From Sciurus carolinensis (lineage: Eukaryota > Chordata > Mammalia > Rodentia > Sciuridae), in contig NC_062218.1 in NCBI RefSeq assembly GCF_902686445.1, positions 558,001 to 622,000 on the forward strand: a DNA stretch of 64,000 bases. Reading direction: 5' to 3'. The position numbers were made by a program, and so were the translations under genes. Positions 54,601 to 60,800 of this stretch are shown here, in pieces. Within the stretch, counting starts at the first letter, position 1. Each line of letters opens with the position of its first letter. The notes beneath the pieces were generated by a model, which saw only the letters and a program-made list of their open reading frames with translations, did not search any database and was not told the DNA's origin.

Positions 54601-55863
54601 GCTGCAGCCCCTCGTCTCCTCTCCTGCTCCTCCAGAGCCATGGAATCCTTTCCTGCCCGGTGTTTGCTTCCCTTCCAGGGGCTCTGCCTGACTTTCACGC
54701 CCAGACCCCGTGCAGATGGTGAATTGGCAGTGGCAGGCTCTCTGGTTGTCCCCATTCTGCCTGCCAACTGTCTCTTCTTAGAGGGTCTGGTGGGAGACGG
54801 GGACAAGGGGCCAAAGCCAGGCTCCCGGGGAGTCTTTTGTCCCTGGTGACTGGGATTCCAGTTAGCTGGGTGATTCCAAGGCCTGGAAGTAGGTGACCAG
54901 TGTGAGCATGAGGAGCCTTCACCACCAGGTGTCACCCAAGGGCAGCTAGAGCCGCAGGCTTGGCCCTTGGGGCTGAGCTCAGCCTGTGCGGCTCCTGGTG
55001 TGTCGAGAGCACTGGGTGTTTGCCTGCCTCAGGTAGAGAGTGCAGGCTGAGGAGCAGCCAGCCAGGCCCAAGGGTGAGCACTGACCCTCTGGGTGAGCTC
55101 TGTAGCTGTGCACATCGCCCCTGGCAAGCAGCTGGGTACAGATGCAGCCTCTGGGTGAGCCATGCTGGCTCAGCTGCCCATCATCTGAAGGCCTGGTGGT
55201 TAGATTCTTGCCCAGGCTCCCTCACAGGTGTCCTCCGAGGGCCCTTCAGGGCTCCTGGAGTCCTTGCATATGGGCAGTGCTAAGGGAACCAGGCCTGCCC
55301 AGTGCGGGAGTTCGTGAGCTCTTGTCCCTGCTAAGGTGTGCTGGCCCAGCCCCCACGAGGGGGGACCACGGGGCTGTGCTCGCGGGGGGCTGTGGGGCCA
55401 TGCGCCATCGCAGCAGCTGCCTGACCTGTCCTCTGCCTTAGCCGCCCCTTTGTAAAACGGTGAAAACCACAGAATTACTGGGACAAAGATGTGAAACTGC
55501 CTGGCACAAAACGTCTTTGTCTTATGAGCGCTTACCTGATAAATCCCCCACGAGGTTTCACTTTCCAGGAAAAGAGAAAAGGGCGAGGCGACAGGGGCAG
55601 CCCCTGGATTCAGACCCGCCGTGCGTCCGGCACACACCGGAGCATGTGCAGAGTGCCGCTTCTGCAGGGCCCCTCCTGGGGAAGCACCCTGGGCACTGTT
55701 ACGAATTTGACGTGCGTGTCTCTTCTGTGCCCTTAGGAAACCTTGAGACAACATTTGGACAAATCTTTGGAAGAGAATAGCAGCTTGAAATCTCTTTTAT
55801 TCAGCATGAAAAAAGAAGTAAAAAGTGCAGATGCTTCAGCTGCGCTGAATTTGCAGCTCTCCG
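12523..55863 (+). CDS. CEP72: CEP72, ten of the expected exons (3' end outside window)
   Basis: CEP72 is a leucine-rich-repeat centrosome and centriolar-satellite protein. In other mammals it helps recruit kizuna, other satellite proteins and gamma-tubulin complexes for bipolar spindle assembly. The joined exons give 547 complete codons: an N-terminal LRR block (about codons 27-133), a conserved middle containing [19 protein letters not shown], a low-complexity Ser/Pro region, and the start of a C-terminal coiled coil (from about codon 440). All ten exons have GT-AG introns and compatible phases, with no frameshift or internal stop, so the gene looks functional. The human protein is about 647 residues, so roughly 100 C-terminal residues (probably two exons) are expected downstream of 64000. 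Introns range from 0.9 to 9.9 kb and carry very large tandem arrays. Identification rests on remembered similarity to the human protein across all exons. Confidence 0.96.
12602..12720 (+). other. CEP72: CEP72 intron 1, CpG-rich start
   Basis: The first part of the intron is still within the CpG island, with very high CpG density and no repeat structure. It leads directly into the G-rich tandem array. Confidence 0.7.
12721..13865 (+). repeat. Intron 1 G-rich minisatellite
   Basis: The 5' part is a clean 71-bp dimeric unit (a 31-bp plus a 40-bp half, both starting 'cgggtgcattgtgggt'), with unit starts at 12743, 12814 and 12885. Further 3' it degenerates into 25-45-bp variants of 'gggtgcagtgtgccaggtgtgggtccagt'. 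It begins only about 120 bp after exon 1. The non-template strand is strongly G-rich. Confidence 0.95.
13866..14640 (+). other. CEP72: CEP72 intron 1, unique part
   Basis: Mostly AT-richer sequence (14080-14400) with no recognised repeat or exon. Confidence 0.5.
14641..14765 (-). repeat. B1-like SINE monomer, minus strand
   Basis: The + strand reads 'ttattttgagacagggtctc...cctcctgagtagctgggatcatagacatgcc', which is the complement of a 7SL-derived B1-type monomer. It ends about 95 bp before exon 2. Confidence 0.75.
14859..14986 (+). CDS. CEP72: CEP72 exon 2 (leucine-rich repeats)
   Basis: The acceptor is 'ctgcccttag' and the donor GAG|GTGAGT at 14987. It encodes [20 protein letters not shown] followed by the LRR core [15 protein letters not shown], nearly identical to other mammalian CEP72. 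It enters at phase 1 and leaves at phase 0 after codon 69. Confidence 0.97.
14987..15192 (+). other. CEP72: CEP72 intron 2, start
   Basis: Unique sequence between the exon 2 donor and the MaLR LTR. Nothing recognised. Confidence 0.5.
15193..15609 (-). mobile_element. MaLR-type solo LTR, minus strand (intron 2)
   Basis: The complement runs from TG to CA and carries the family's diagnostic 5' phrase with 'cccgaaagctcatgcgtgaaa', the body 'gccatgatgttctgcc' and the 3' tail 'ctgactgaaaca'. It is 417 bp with no adjoining internal region, so probably a solo LTR. A clean 5-bp target duplication was not found. Confidence 0.8.
15610..15814 (+). other. CEP72: CEP72 intron 2, spacer
   Basis: Short unique stretch between the LTR and the L1 fragment. 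Nothing recognised. Confidence 0.5.
15815..17475 (+). mobile_element. 5'-truncated L1, sense to CEP72
   Basis: The 3' portion of an L1: the end of ORF2, the 3' UTR and a degenerate A-rich tail. An open remnant at 15988-16371 contains [14 protein letters not shown] and [17 protein letters not shown], hallmarks of the post-RT region of L1 ORF2p. Many stops and indels follow. It is an inactive insertion and more diverged than the L1 in intron 7. Confidence 0.92.
17476..17944 (+). other. CEP72: CEP72 intron 2, 3' end
   Basis: Unique sequence leading to the exon 3 acceptor. No repeat recognised. Confidence 0.5.
17945..18137 (+). CDS. CEP72: CEP72 exon 3 (leucine-rich repeats and cap)
   Basis: The acceptor is 'ctgttcgcag' and the donor CTGG|GTAGGC at 18138. 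It continues the LRR domain with [20 protein letters not shown] and the LRR-cap segment [19 protein letters not shown]. It enters at phase 0 and leaves at phase 1 after codon 133. Conservation with human is very high. Confidence 0.97.
18138..19370 (+). other. CEP72: CEP72 intron 3, unique part
   Basis: GC-rich sequence with many open but unrecognised frames on both strands, turning AT-richer from 19035. No repeat or exon supported. Confidence 0.5.
19371..27313 (+). repeat. Intron 3 giant minisatellite, ~65-80 bp (TG)n unit, roughly 110 copies
   Basis: Each unit reads 'gtctacccagcacctg', then the hairpin-forming 'tgtcctgtgtaggaca', then 'gggagtgtgtcctcctgc' and a (TG)n tract of variable length. 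Unit length varies almost entirely through the TG number. Point variants recur in distant units ('ggcagtg' for 'ggagtg', 'tccccctg' for 'tcctcctg', 'gtatgtg' interrupters), indicating block duplications and homogenisation. The array is continuous for about 7.9 kb, ending at 'gtgtaggaaaggcagtg', 197 bp before exon 4. Frames open on both strands are products of the repeat. Confidence 0.99.
27314..27509 (+). other. CEP72: CEP72 intron 3, 3' end
   Basis: Unique sequence between the array and exon 4. It contains a second AG (27489-27490) 19 bases before the used acceptor. Confidence 0.6.
27510..27618 (+). CDS. CEP72: CEP72 exon 4
   Basis: The acceptor is 'actctctctag' and the donor GAAG|GTATGG at 27619. 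It encodes [20 protein letters not shown] and DSLDSK, a strongly conserved segment just after the LRR cap. It enters at phase 1 and leaves at phase 2 after codon 169. The end of the exon (GCPAALPVG) is less conserved. Confidence 0.97.
27619..28886 (+). other. CEP72: CEP72 intron 4, 5' unique part
   Basis: GC-rich unique sequence. The frame of exon 4 stays open for a while into the intron, but similarity to CEP72 stops at the consensus donor. Nothing else recognised. Confidence 0.5.
28887..29085 (-). repeat. Dimeric SINE (B1-like + ID-like), minus strand
   Basis: On the + strand the ID-type half ('gaacccaggggcacttaatctc' and 'gccgcagccccagccc') precedes the B1-type half ('gagacagggtctcgctgg' and 'cctcggcctcctgagctgctgggac'). 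This is the mirror order of the element at 2288, so the dimer is on the minus strand. It is fairly diverged. Confidence 0.75.
29137..29317 (+). repeat. Three-copy 60-bp tandem repeat (intron 4)
   Basis: Unit 'tacggctgtgggtggtctgc' through 'gaaagcctgcggtgcc' occurs at 29137, 29197 and 29257. Copies differ by only one to three bases, so the expansion is recent. Confidence 0.97.
29318..29604 (+). other. CEP72: CEP72 intron 4, spacer
   Basis: Unique sequence between two tandem arrays. Nothing recognised. Confidence 0.5.
29605..30020 (+). repeat. 52-bp minisatellite, about 8 copies (intron 4)
   Basis: Unit starts ('cctcgatacctcatcccagc') fall at 29617, 29669, 29721, 29773, 29825, 29877, 29929 and 29981. 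Copies are almost identical, differing mainly at 'acccagcc' versus 'acccggcc', and the last is truncated. Confidence 0.97.
30264..31336 (+). repeat. 36/39-bp (GTG)n minisatellite inside an old L1 (intron 4)
   Basis: Unit 'gattcacctcggagcttgg' plus 'tgctgctgtgtggtggtg', 36 or 39 bp depending on the number of GTG triplets, in about 28 copies. Because units are multiples of three, frames stay open across the array on both strands (about 340 codons each). The minus frame is His-rich and the plus frame Cys/Val-rich. These are repeat artefacts, not genes. Confidence 0.98.
31690..31725 (-). repeat. ID SINE fragment, minus strand
   Basis: 'tctgccactgagctatagccccagcc' is the complement of the ID A-box region. 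It is a short remnant inserted in the old L1. Confidence 0.6.
32111..34012 (+). other. CEP72: CEP72 intron 4, middle
   Basis: GC-rich sequence with an AT-richer patch at 32940-33130. No exon or repeat family is confidently recognised. Open frames up to about 210 codons on both strands have no recognisable content. Confidence 0.5.
34013..34645 (+). repeat. 70-bp minisatellite, about 9 copies (intron 4)
   Basis: Unit 'ggttctgatttgcaggttgg', 'ggttcctttctctgcctccc', then 'ctctgctgacgtcgctgagtacacctgtta', with starts at 34083, 34153, 34223, 34293, 34363, 34433, 34503 and 34573 and a diverged first copy. Each unit contains a branch-point-like 'tgctgac' and an acceptor-like 'gatttgcag|g'. Its frames are open on the minus strand only through repetition. 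Confidence 0.98.
34646..35628 (+). other. CEP72: CEP72 intron 4, 3' end
   Basis: Unique sequence up to the exon 5 acceptor. Nothing recognised. Confidence 0.5.
35629..35807 (+). CDS. CEP72: CEP72 exon 5
   Basis: The acceptor is 'ctcccttgcag' and the donor CAAG|GTGCGC at 35808. It contains the family's most recognisable middle motif, [19 protein letters not shown], followed by [11 protein letters not shown]. It enters at phase 2 and leaves at phase 1 after codon 229. The frame stays open into the intron, but similarity ends at the donor. Confidence 0.96.
35896..35985 (+). repeat. ID-type SINE, + strand (intron 5)
   Basis: 'agggctgggctgctcggtgccgagcgcttgccttgcctgcacgaggtcctgcgttccatttctagcacc' followed by an A-rich tail is an ID element close to the squirrel consensus. 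It sits between exon 5 and the 58-bp array, whose first copy begins about 17 bp after the tail. Confidence 0.85.
36002..40830 (+). repeat. Intron 5 minisatellite, 58-bp unit, about 83 copies
   Basis: Unit 'cctcacaagtctgtgcactt', 'ctgtgccagctgtg', then 'ccaggagtcagtgcagagcccagt'. Two recurring unit classes differ around the centre: 'gctgtgccaggagtcag' and 'gctgtgctgtgagtcag'. Other recurrent variants are 'gcactgc' versus 'gcacttc', and 'agctcag' versus 'agcccag'. As 58 is not a multiple of three, the frame rotates through all three phases; frames close mainly where the second class supplies TGA. It ends at 'gtcctacagcagcttgtcc'. Confidence 0.99.
40831..41962 (+). other. CEP72: CEP72 intron 5, 3' unique part
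   Basis: Unique sequence, GC-rich at first and AT-rich from about 41840. Its last bases contain AATAAA (41953-41958) immediately before the exon 6 acceptor. Confidence 0.6.
41963..42172 (+). CDS. CEP72: CEP72 exon 6
   Basis: The acceptor is 'ttaataaaatag' and the donor CCAG|GTAAGC at 42173. Joined to exon 5 (phase 1) it reads [18 protein letters not shown], matching human ESRHLLSPQLVQYQCGDS. This fixes the acceptor at 41962 rather than at two later AGs. SRGCC and the Pro/His-rich end (HAHFAPHP) also align. It leaves at phase 1 after codon 299. The acceptor has a poor polypyrimidine tract. Confidence 0.92.
42173..43061 (+). other. CEP72: CEP72 intron 6
   Basis: Short unique intron with no recognised repeat apart from a small alternating purine-pyrimidine patch at about 42955-42990. 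Confidence 0.6.
43062..43342 (+). CDS. CEP72: CEP72 exon 7
   Basis: The acceptor is 'tctgttgcag' and the donor GTG|GTGAGC at 43343. It encodes the Ser-rich acidic segment ([15 protein letters not shown]), the basic [12 protein letters not shown] motif that aligns with human KCRKRRMPVGRF, and [10 protein letters not shown]. It enters at phase 1 and leaves at phase 0 after codon 393. It is likely a disordered linker with many phosphorylatable serines. Confidence 0.95.
43496..43895 (-). repeat. MaLR 3' LTR
   Basis: The complement begins TGTTATGG and ends with the family tail, about 400 bp. It carries the diagnostic 'gacacctcacatctaaacc' on the + strand. It pairs with the LTR at 51797-52201, from which it differs by many substitutions and small indels, so the element is old. 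Confidence 0.85.
43896..44463 (-). mobile_element. MaLR internal region, 3' part
   Basis: Internal MaLR sequence between the 3' LTR and the L1 insertion point, including the purine tract at the LTR border. No intact open frame. It continues at 50948 after the L1. Confidence 0.75.
44454..44465. repeat. L1 target-site duplication, left copy
   Basis: 'cttggaaatctt' here is repeated at 50948-50959 on the other side of the L1. Its last bases merge with the T-run that is the complement of the poly(A) tail. Confidence 0.88.
44650..48528 (-). pseudogene. L1 ORF2 (endonuclease-reverse transcriptase), broken
   Basis: It starts at the ATG at 48526-48528. A stop follows after about 45 codons, and at least four frame changes occur along its length, judging by successive open segments in different frames (48370-47924, 47774-47409, 47313-47047, 46942-46313). 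The endonuclease part retains NIYAPN and GDINTSLS. The RT part retains [15 protein letters not shown] and the catalytic FADD (46436-46447). The region after RT retains [13 protein letters not shown]. The C-terminal limit is approximate. The protein cannot be made intact. Confidence 0.92.
48626..49603 (-). pseudogene. L1 ORF1 (RNA-binding chaperone), single in-frame stop
   Basis: From the ATG at 49601-49603 the frame is conserved to the stop near 48626, about 325 codons, but a TAA at 49487-49489 interrupts it after 38 codons. Downstream of that stop 286 codons are open. They contain a long heptad-rich coiled coil ([20 protein letters not shown]), then the RRM-like and C-terminal domains ([21 protein letters not shown]). 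A short ORF1 from the next Met (49486) would lack the N-terminal tail only. Confidence 0.93.
50270..50520. repeat. Tandem units in the L1 5' UTR, ~50 bp
   Basis: Repeated 'gggtcctggaggtggg' and 'cagtcagt' phrases at about 50-bp spacing, in four to five diverged copies. They lie within the L1 5' UTR, where tandem promoter monomers are known in several rodent L1 lineages. Confidence 0.7.
50930..50938 (-). promoter_or_regulatory. YY1-type site at the L1 5' end
   Basis: The complement reads TAAGATGGC within the first 20 bases of the L1. A YY1 site at this position directs accurate start of transcription in other L1s. Confidence 0.6.
50948..50959. repeat. L1 target-site duplication, right copy
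   Basis: 'cttggaaatctt' matches the left copy at 44454-44465 exactly and rejoins the MaLR internal sequence, which reads on uninterrupted once the L1 is removed. Confidence 0.88.
50948..51796 (-). mobile_element. MaLR internal region, 5' part (decayed gag-like frame)
   Basis: MaLR internal sequence between the L1 and the 5' LTR. A minus-strand open stretch at 51529-50981 (182 codons) is a decayed remnant without an intact recognisable protein. The LTR-proximal end carries the tRNA-Leu-type primer-binding-like sequence. Confidence 0.72.
51797..52201 (-). repeat. MaLR 5' LTR
   Basis: 405 bp, complement TG...CA, same family and orientation as the LTR at 43496-43895. The + strand carries 'ttgggggacgcctcacgtcc' and 'ggtttatttgggggctcatgg'. 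Confidence 0.87.
52202..53226 (+). other. CEP72: CEP72 intron 7, 3' unique part
   Basis: Unique GC-rich sequence with no exon or repeat recognised. A second AG at 53196-53197 precedes the exon 8 acceptor. Confidence 0.5.
53227..53365 (+). CDS. CEP72: CEP72 exon 8
   Basis: The acceptor is 'ctccttcacag' and the donor CTCG|GTGAGT at 53366. It encodes [15 protein letters not shown] followed by [20 protein letters not shown], the strongly conserved predicted helix of CEP72 (human ALLETLLDLVDRSWGGCRSL). It enters at phase 0 and leaves at phase 1 after codon 439. Confidence 0.97.
53366..54342 (+). other. CEP72: CEP72 intron 8
   Basis: Unique GC-rich intron of about 1 kb. No repeat or alternative exon recognised. 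Confidence 0.6.
54343..54539 (+). CDS. CEP72: CEP72 exon 9 (start of coiled coil)
   Basis: The acceptor is 'tttttactgcag' and the donor ATG|GTGCGC at 54540. It encodes [20 protein letters not shown] and, further on, [19 protein letters not shown], matching human CEP72. The Leu/Glu/Gln-rich heptads from about codon 465 begin the C-terminal coiled coil. It enters at phase 1 and leaves at phase 0 after codon 505. Confidence 0.97.
54540..55736 (+). other. CEP72: CEP72 intron 9
   Basis: Unique GC-rich intron of about 1.2 kb with no repeat family recognised. Confidence 0.6.
55737..55863 (+). CDS. CEP72: CEP72 exon 10 (coiled coil, last exon in window)
   Basis: The acceptor is 'gtgcccttag' and the donor TCCG|GTGAGT at 55864. 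It encodes [20 protein letters not shown] and [19 protein letters not shown], nearly identical to human. It leaves at phase 1 after codon 547. The next human segment (beginning LQTSVKRLCGEI) is not found before 64000. Confidence 0.97.
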
Positions 55864-56049
55864 GTGAGTTTGCAGGTCGTGGGTGGACTTCGCGGGGCCA
55901 TTCCTGCCCGCGGCTGGAGCAGCACCTGCCCTCTCTGGGTGGAGTGCGCGCCCGCCCGCTGTCGTGCAGTGGCCTTCATGGCTCTGTGGAGCCCGTGCTA
56001 GCACCTGGAGGCCCGTCTGCGGAGGAAGGCGGAGGCCGTCAGGGCGTCT

Positions 56050-56104
56050 GACAGGCATTCGAAGCCCTAAGTCCAAACACAGGATGCAAACAAACCTACA
56101 CACT
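56050..56104 (-). repeat. Inverted repeat arm A (intron 10)
   Basis: The complement contains 'tttgtttgcatcctgtgttt', 'ggacttaggg' and 'ttcga', and matches arm B at 57536-57592 over about 55 bp with roughly 85 percent identity by eye. The repeat family is not recognised. Confidence 0.85.
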
Positions 56105-57535
56105 GCGGCGAAGCCACGCGCCCTCAGAGAGGAGGCGAGGCGGGGAGGAGAGGGGCTCCTGGTTTCCCCGGCTTCCTGCCACCTCTACTGACTCCAGCGC
56201 CCTGGTCTGAGGACTTGGCGGAGTTTGTCGAGGTGCTCTGGGGCTTGGGCTCCGGCTGCAGGTCCAGCTGTTCTCACTCCCTCCCTCGCTTTCTGTGGCT
56301 CTGTGTTGCCACGTTAGGAAACGGACACTCGCTATTTCAGGTTAGAGGTGGGGTTGTAGGAGGAGGCGTTGGTGGTCTGTGTCCACGGTGTCTCTGGGAG
56401 GTTGCGTCCCTGGGGCTCACCTCCTCGCAGGAGAAGCCCTCCTTGGAGGCAGGGCAGCCACCCTGGCTGGCGCCTTCCCACCTGGCCCGGTGGCTGCCTG
56501 TACAGCCTGCAGACAGCATGGAGGAGGTGCCCTTGGCGTGCCCGTGCCTCCTGTTGGGCCTTGTGTTGAAAGACAAGAGTGCTTTCCATCCTTTCCCTTT
56601 CGCAGATCTAGACTTCTCCTCGTTTACTCCGTTTCTGAGACTTGACTTGCTTGCACTTGGGTTCCTTCTAGTTTGGCTTTCGTCTCTAATGTGACTCTCC
56701 TGTTGCTAATTCTGCTCTGAATTTTCTGACGCTTTCTGATTCCGACGCAGGTTGCCTGTTACTTCTTACATAATTTCCTCTCCATTCCTGCTGGTCTTGC
56801 AAGGGTGTGTGGAGGTCTGACCTGCACGGTGCTCCGGCTGTCTGCCTGTGGGGACAGCTCCCCGTGGCCATGGGGCTGGACTGCAGGTTTTTCTGCTGTT
56901 TGCTGTATTCCTGGACCTCTGTGCGGAGGCAGGTCTGGCTCCTCGGGACGGCAGCTCCTGCTGGGCATTCTTTGGCCTGTTCCACCTCCCTCCAGGGTCC
57001 CTTCCTGCTGAGACCTTCCCTGGAGCCGCGCTTCTCTGCGGTGGGGCCTCTTCCTCAGCCCCTCAGACTCTGTGGGGCCCTGGGACCCCCGTCTCACCCT
57101 CACCAGGGAGGTGGGGCCTCCCCGCGTCTGCCATGGTTCCTTGTGGACCCAGGACAACAGCAACCCTTGAGGGCATGCCCACCTCAGTCCCATCAGATGG
57201 CCTGCTGCCCCTGCCTCCCTGAGACAAGCCCCAGGAGCCCGGTGGGGCTGCCCGGCCCCTGCACTTGCGACTTGGAGGCACCTTTGATTCTTGCTCACAG
57301 GATTCTGGTTTTTATCTTGTTACTTGGGTGCCTGGGAGATGCTGAGACCATGCTACCACTGCCCTCTCCCCAGAATTCCTTTCACTCAGGCCCGGGAGTG
57401 TGAGGAGACGGACTCTGGGGGGCATCACAGTGTCCAGCACCTGTGGACACACCCCACAGAAAAACCTGCCGTCAGCCTCAGCCGTTACTGTCCTCTGTCT
57501 TCCTTGCTGTCTCCGACCTTCCGTGGCTCTATGGT

Positions 57536-57592
57536 AGTGTATGGATTTGTTTGCATCCTGTGTTTGGATTTAGGGAGTCGAGAAATGCTGTC
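57536..57592 (+). repeat. Inverted repeat arm B (intron 10)
   Basis: It contains 'atttgtttgcatcctgtgtt', 'ggatttaggg' and 'gtcgag', pairing with arm A about 1.4 kb upstream in opposite orientation. Identity by eye is about 85 percent. Confidence 0.85.
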
Positions 57593-57829
57593 TTTATTTC
57601 CCTCTTGAGTTGGAAACATAGAGACAGGAGTTGGGTGGATGGAATCTGAAATTCTGCTCTGGCCCTGATGGGTGTGGAATCAGAGGGCACATCAGAGCCT
57701 CCAGCCCTAATGCCTCTCCCGTGACTCAGGCTGATCCATTGCTGGGAGCCTCTGTGATGCCAGCCCACACTCCTCATCCCCTGTCCTCCCTCTGCACCAA
57801 GATGTGGCTGCAGAGCAACTAGAGGGCGG

Positions 57830-60800
57830 ATCCCACAGTCTCAGCACAGAGGGGAGTGAGGGCCTTGGTGCAGGTGTCCACCCATCTTCAGAGTGTCTGC
57901 AGGGTGGATCCACAGCCTCAGCACAGAGGGGAGCTGAGGGCCTTGGTGCAGGTGTCCACCCGTCTTCAGAGTGTCTGCAGGGTGGATCCCATAGCCTCAG
58001 CACAGAGGGGAGCTGAGGGCCTTGGTGCAGGTGTCCACCCATCTTCAGAGTGTCTACAGGGCGGATCCCACAGCCTCAGCACAGAGGGGAGCTGAGGGCC
58101 TTGGTGCAGGTGTCCACCCATCTTCAGAGTGTCTGCAGGGTGGATCCACAACCTCAGCACAGAGGGGAGTGAGGGCCTTGGTGCAGGTGTCCACCCATCT
58201 TCAGAGTGTCTGCAGGGTGGATCCACAGTCTCAGCACAGAGAGGAGCTGAGGGCCTTGGTGCAGGTGTCCACCCATCTTCAGAGTGTCTGCAGGGTGGAT
58301 CCACAACCTCAGCACAGAGGGGAGTGAGGGCCTTGGTGCAGGTGTCCACCCATCTTAAGAGTGTCTGCAGGGTGGATCCACAGTCTCAGCACAGAGGGGA
58401 GCTGAGGGCCTTGGTGCAGGTGTCCACCCATCTTCAGAGTGTCTGCAGGGTGGATCCACAACCTCAGCACAGAGGGGAGCTGAGGGCCTTGGTGCAGGTG
58501 TCCCACCCATCTTCAGAGTGTCTGCAGGGTGTATCCACAGCCTCAGCACAGAGAGGAGCTGAGGGGCTTGGTGCAGGTGTCCACCCATCTTCAGAGTGTC
58601 TGCAGGGTGTATCCACAGTCTCAGCACAGAGGGGAGCTGAGGGCCTTGGTGCAGGTGTCCACCCATCTTCAGAGTGTCTGCAGGGTGTATCCACAGTCTC
58701 AGCACAGAGGGGAGCTGAGGGCCTTGGTGTAGGTGTCCACCCATCTTCAGAGTGTCTGCAGGGTGGATCCCACAGCCTCAGCACAGAGGGAAGCTGAGGG
58801 CCTTGGTGTAGGTGTCCACCCATCTTCAGAGTGTCTGCAGGGTGGATCCCACAGCCTCAGCACAGAGGGGAGCTGAGGGCCTTGGTGCAGGTGTCCACCC
58901 ATCTTCAGAGTGTCTACAGGGTGGATCCACAGCCTCAGTACAGAGGGGAGCTGAGGGCCTTGGTGCAGGTGTCCACCCATCTTCAGAGTGTCTGCAGGGT
59001 GGATCCACAGTCTCAGCACAGAGGGGAGCTGAGGGCCTTGGTGTAGGTGTCCACCCATCTTCAGAGTGTCTGCAGGGTGGATCCCACAGCCTCAGCACAG
59101 AGGGGAGCTGAGGGTCTTGGTGTAGGTGTCCACCCATCTTCAGAGTGTCTGCAGGGTGGATCCCACAGCCTCAGCACAGAGGGAAGCTGAGGGCCTTGGT
59201 GCAGGTGTCCACCCATCTTCAGAGTGTCTGCAGGGTGGATCCCACAGCCTCAGCACAGAGGGGAGCTGAGGGCCTTGGTGTAGGTGTCCACCCATCTTCA
59301 GAGTGTCTGCAGGGTGGATCCCACAGCCTCAGCACAGAGGGAAGCTGAGGGCCTTGGTGTAGGTGTCCACCCATCTTCAGGGTATCTGCAGGGTGGATCC
59401 ACAGTCTCAGCACAGAGGGGAGCTGAGGGCCTTGGTGCAGGTGTCCACCCATCTTCAGAGTGTCTGCAGGGTGGATCCCACAGCCTCAGCACAGAGAGGA
59501 GCTGAGGGCCTTGGTGTAGGTGTCCACCCATCTTCAGAGTGTCTGCAGGGTGGATCCCACAGCCTCAGCACAGAGGGAAGCTGAGGGCCTTGGTGCAGGT
59601 GTCCACCCATCTTCAGCGTGTCTGCAGGGTGGATCCACAGTCTCAGCACAGAGAGGAGCTGAGGGCCTTGGTGCAGGTGTCCACCCATCTTCAGAGTGTC
59701 TGCAGGGTGTATCCACAACCTCAGCACAGAGGGGAGCTGAGGGTCTTGGTGCAGGTGTCCACCCATCTTCAGAGTGTCTACAGGGTGGATCCACAATCTC
59801 AGCACAGAGGGGAGCTGAGGGTCTTGGTGTAGGTGTCCACCCATCTTCAGAGTGTCTACAGGGTGGATCCACAGTCTCAGCACAGAGGGAAGCTGAGGGC
59901 CTTGGTGCAGGTGTCCACCCATCTTCAGAGTGTCTGCAGGGTGGATCCACAGTGTCTGCACAGAGGGGAGCTGAGGGCCTTGGTGCAGGTGTCCACCCAT
60001 CTTCAGAGTGTCTACAGGGTGTATCCCACAGTCTCAGCACAGAGGGGAGCTGAGGGCCTTGGTGCAGGTGTCCACCCATCTTCAGAGTGTCTGCAGGGTG
60101 GATCCACAGTCTCAGCACAGAGGGGAGCTGAGGGCCTTGGTGCAGGTGTCCACCCATCTTCAGAGTGTCTCCAGGGTATATCCACAACCTCAGCACAGAG
60201 GGGAGTGAGGGCTTTGGTGCAGGTGTCCACCCATCTTCAGAGTGTCTGCAGGGTGGATCCACAACCTCAGTACAGAGGGGAGCTGAGGGCCTTGGTGCAG
60301 GTGTCCACCCATTTCAGAGTGTCTACAGGGTGGATCCACAGTCTCAGCACAGAGGGGAGCTGAGGGCCTTGGTGTAGGTGTCCACCCATCTTGAGAGTGT
60401 CTACAGGGTGTATCCCACAGTCTCAGCACAGAGGGGAGCTGAGGGCCTTGGTGCAGGTGTCCACCCATCTTCAGAGTGTCTACAGGGTGTATCCACAACC
60501 TCAGCACAGAGGGGAGTGAGGGCCTTGGTGCAGGTGTCCACCCATCTTCAGAGTGTCTGCAGGGTGTATCCACAACCTCAGTACAGAGGGGAGCTGAGGG
60601 CCTTGGTGCAGGTGTCCACCCATCTTCAGAGTGTCTGCAGGGTGGATCCACAACCTCAGTACAGAGAGGAGCTGAGGGCCTTGGTGTAGGTGTCCACCCA
60701 TCTTCAGAGTGTCTGCAGGGTGTATCCCACAGTCTGAGCACAGAGGGGAGCTGAGGGCCTTGGTGCAGGTGTCCACCCATCTTCAGAGTGTCTACAGGGT

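Larger units (their letters stand above)
55864..57829 (+). other. CEP72: CEP72 intron 10, 5' unique part
   Basis: Unique sequence with no CEP72 exon. It holds two inverted copies of a ~55-bp sequence (annotated separately). Other open frames lack recognisable content. Confidence 0.55.
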
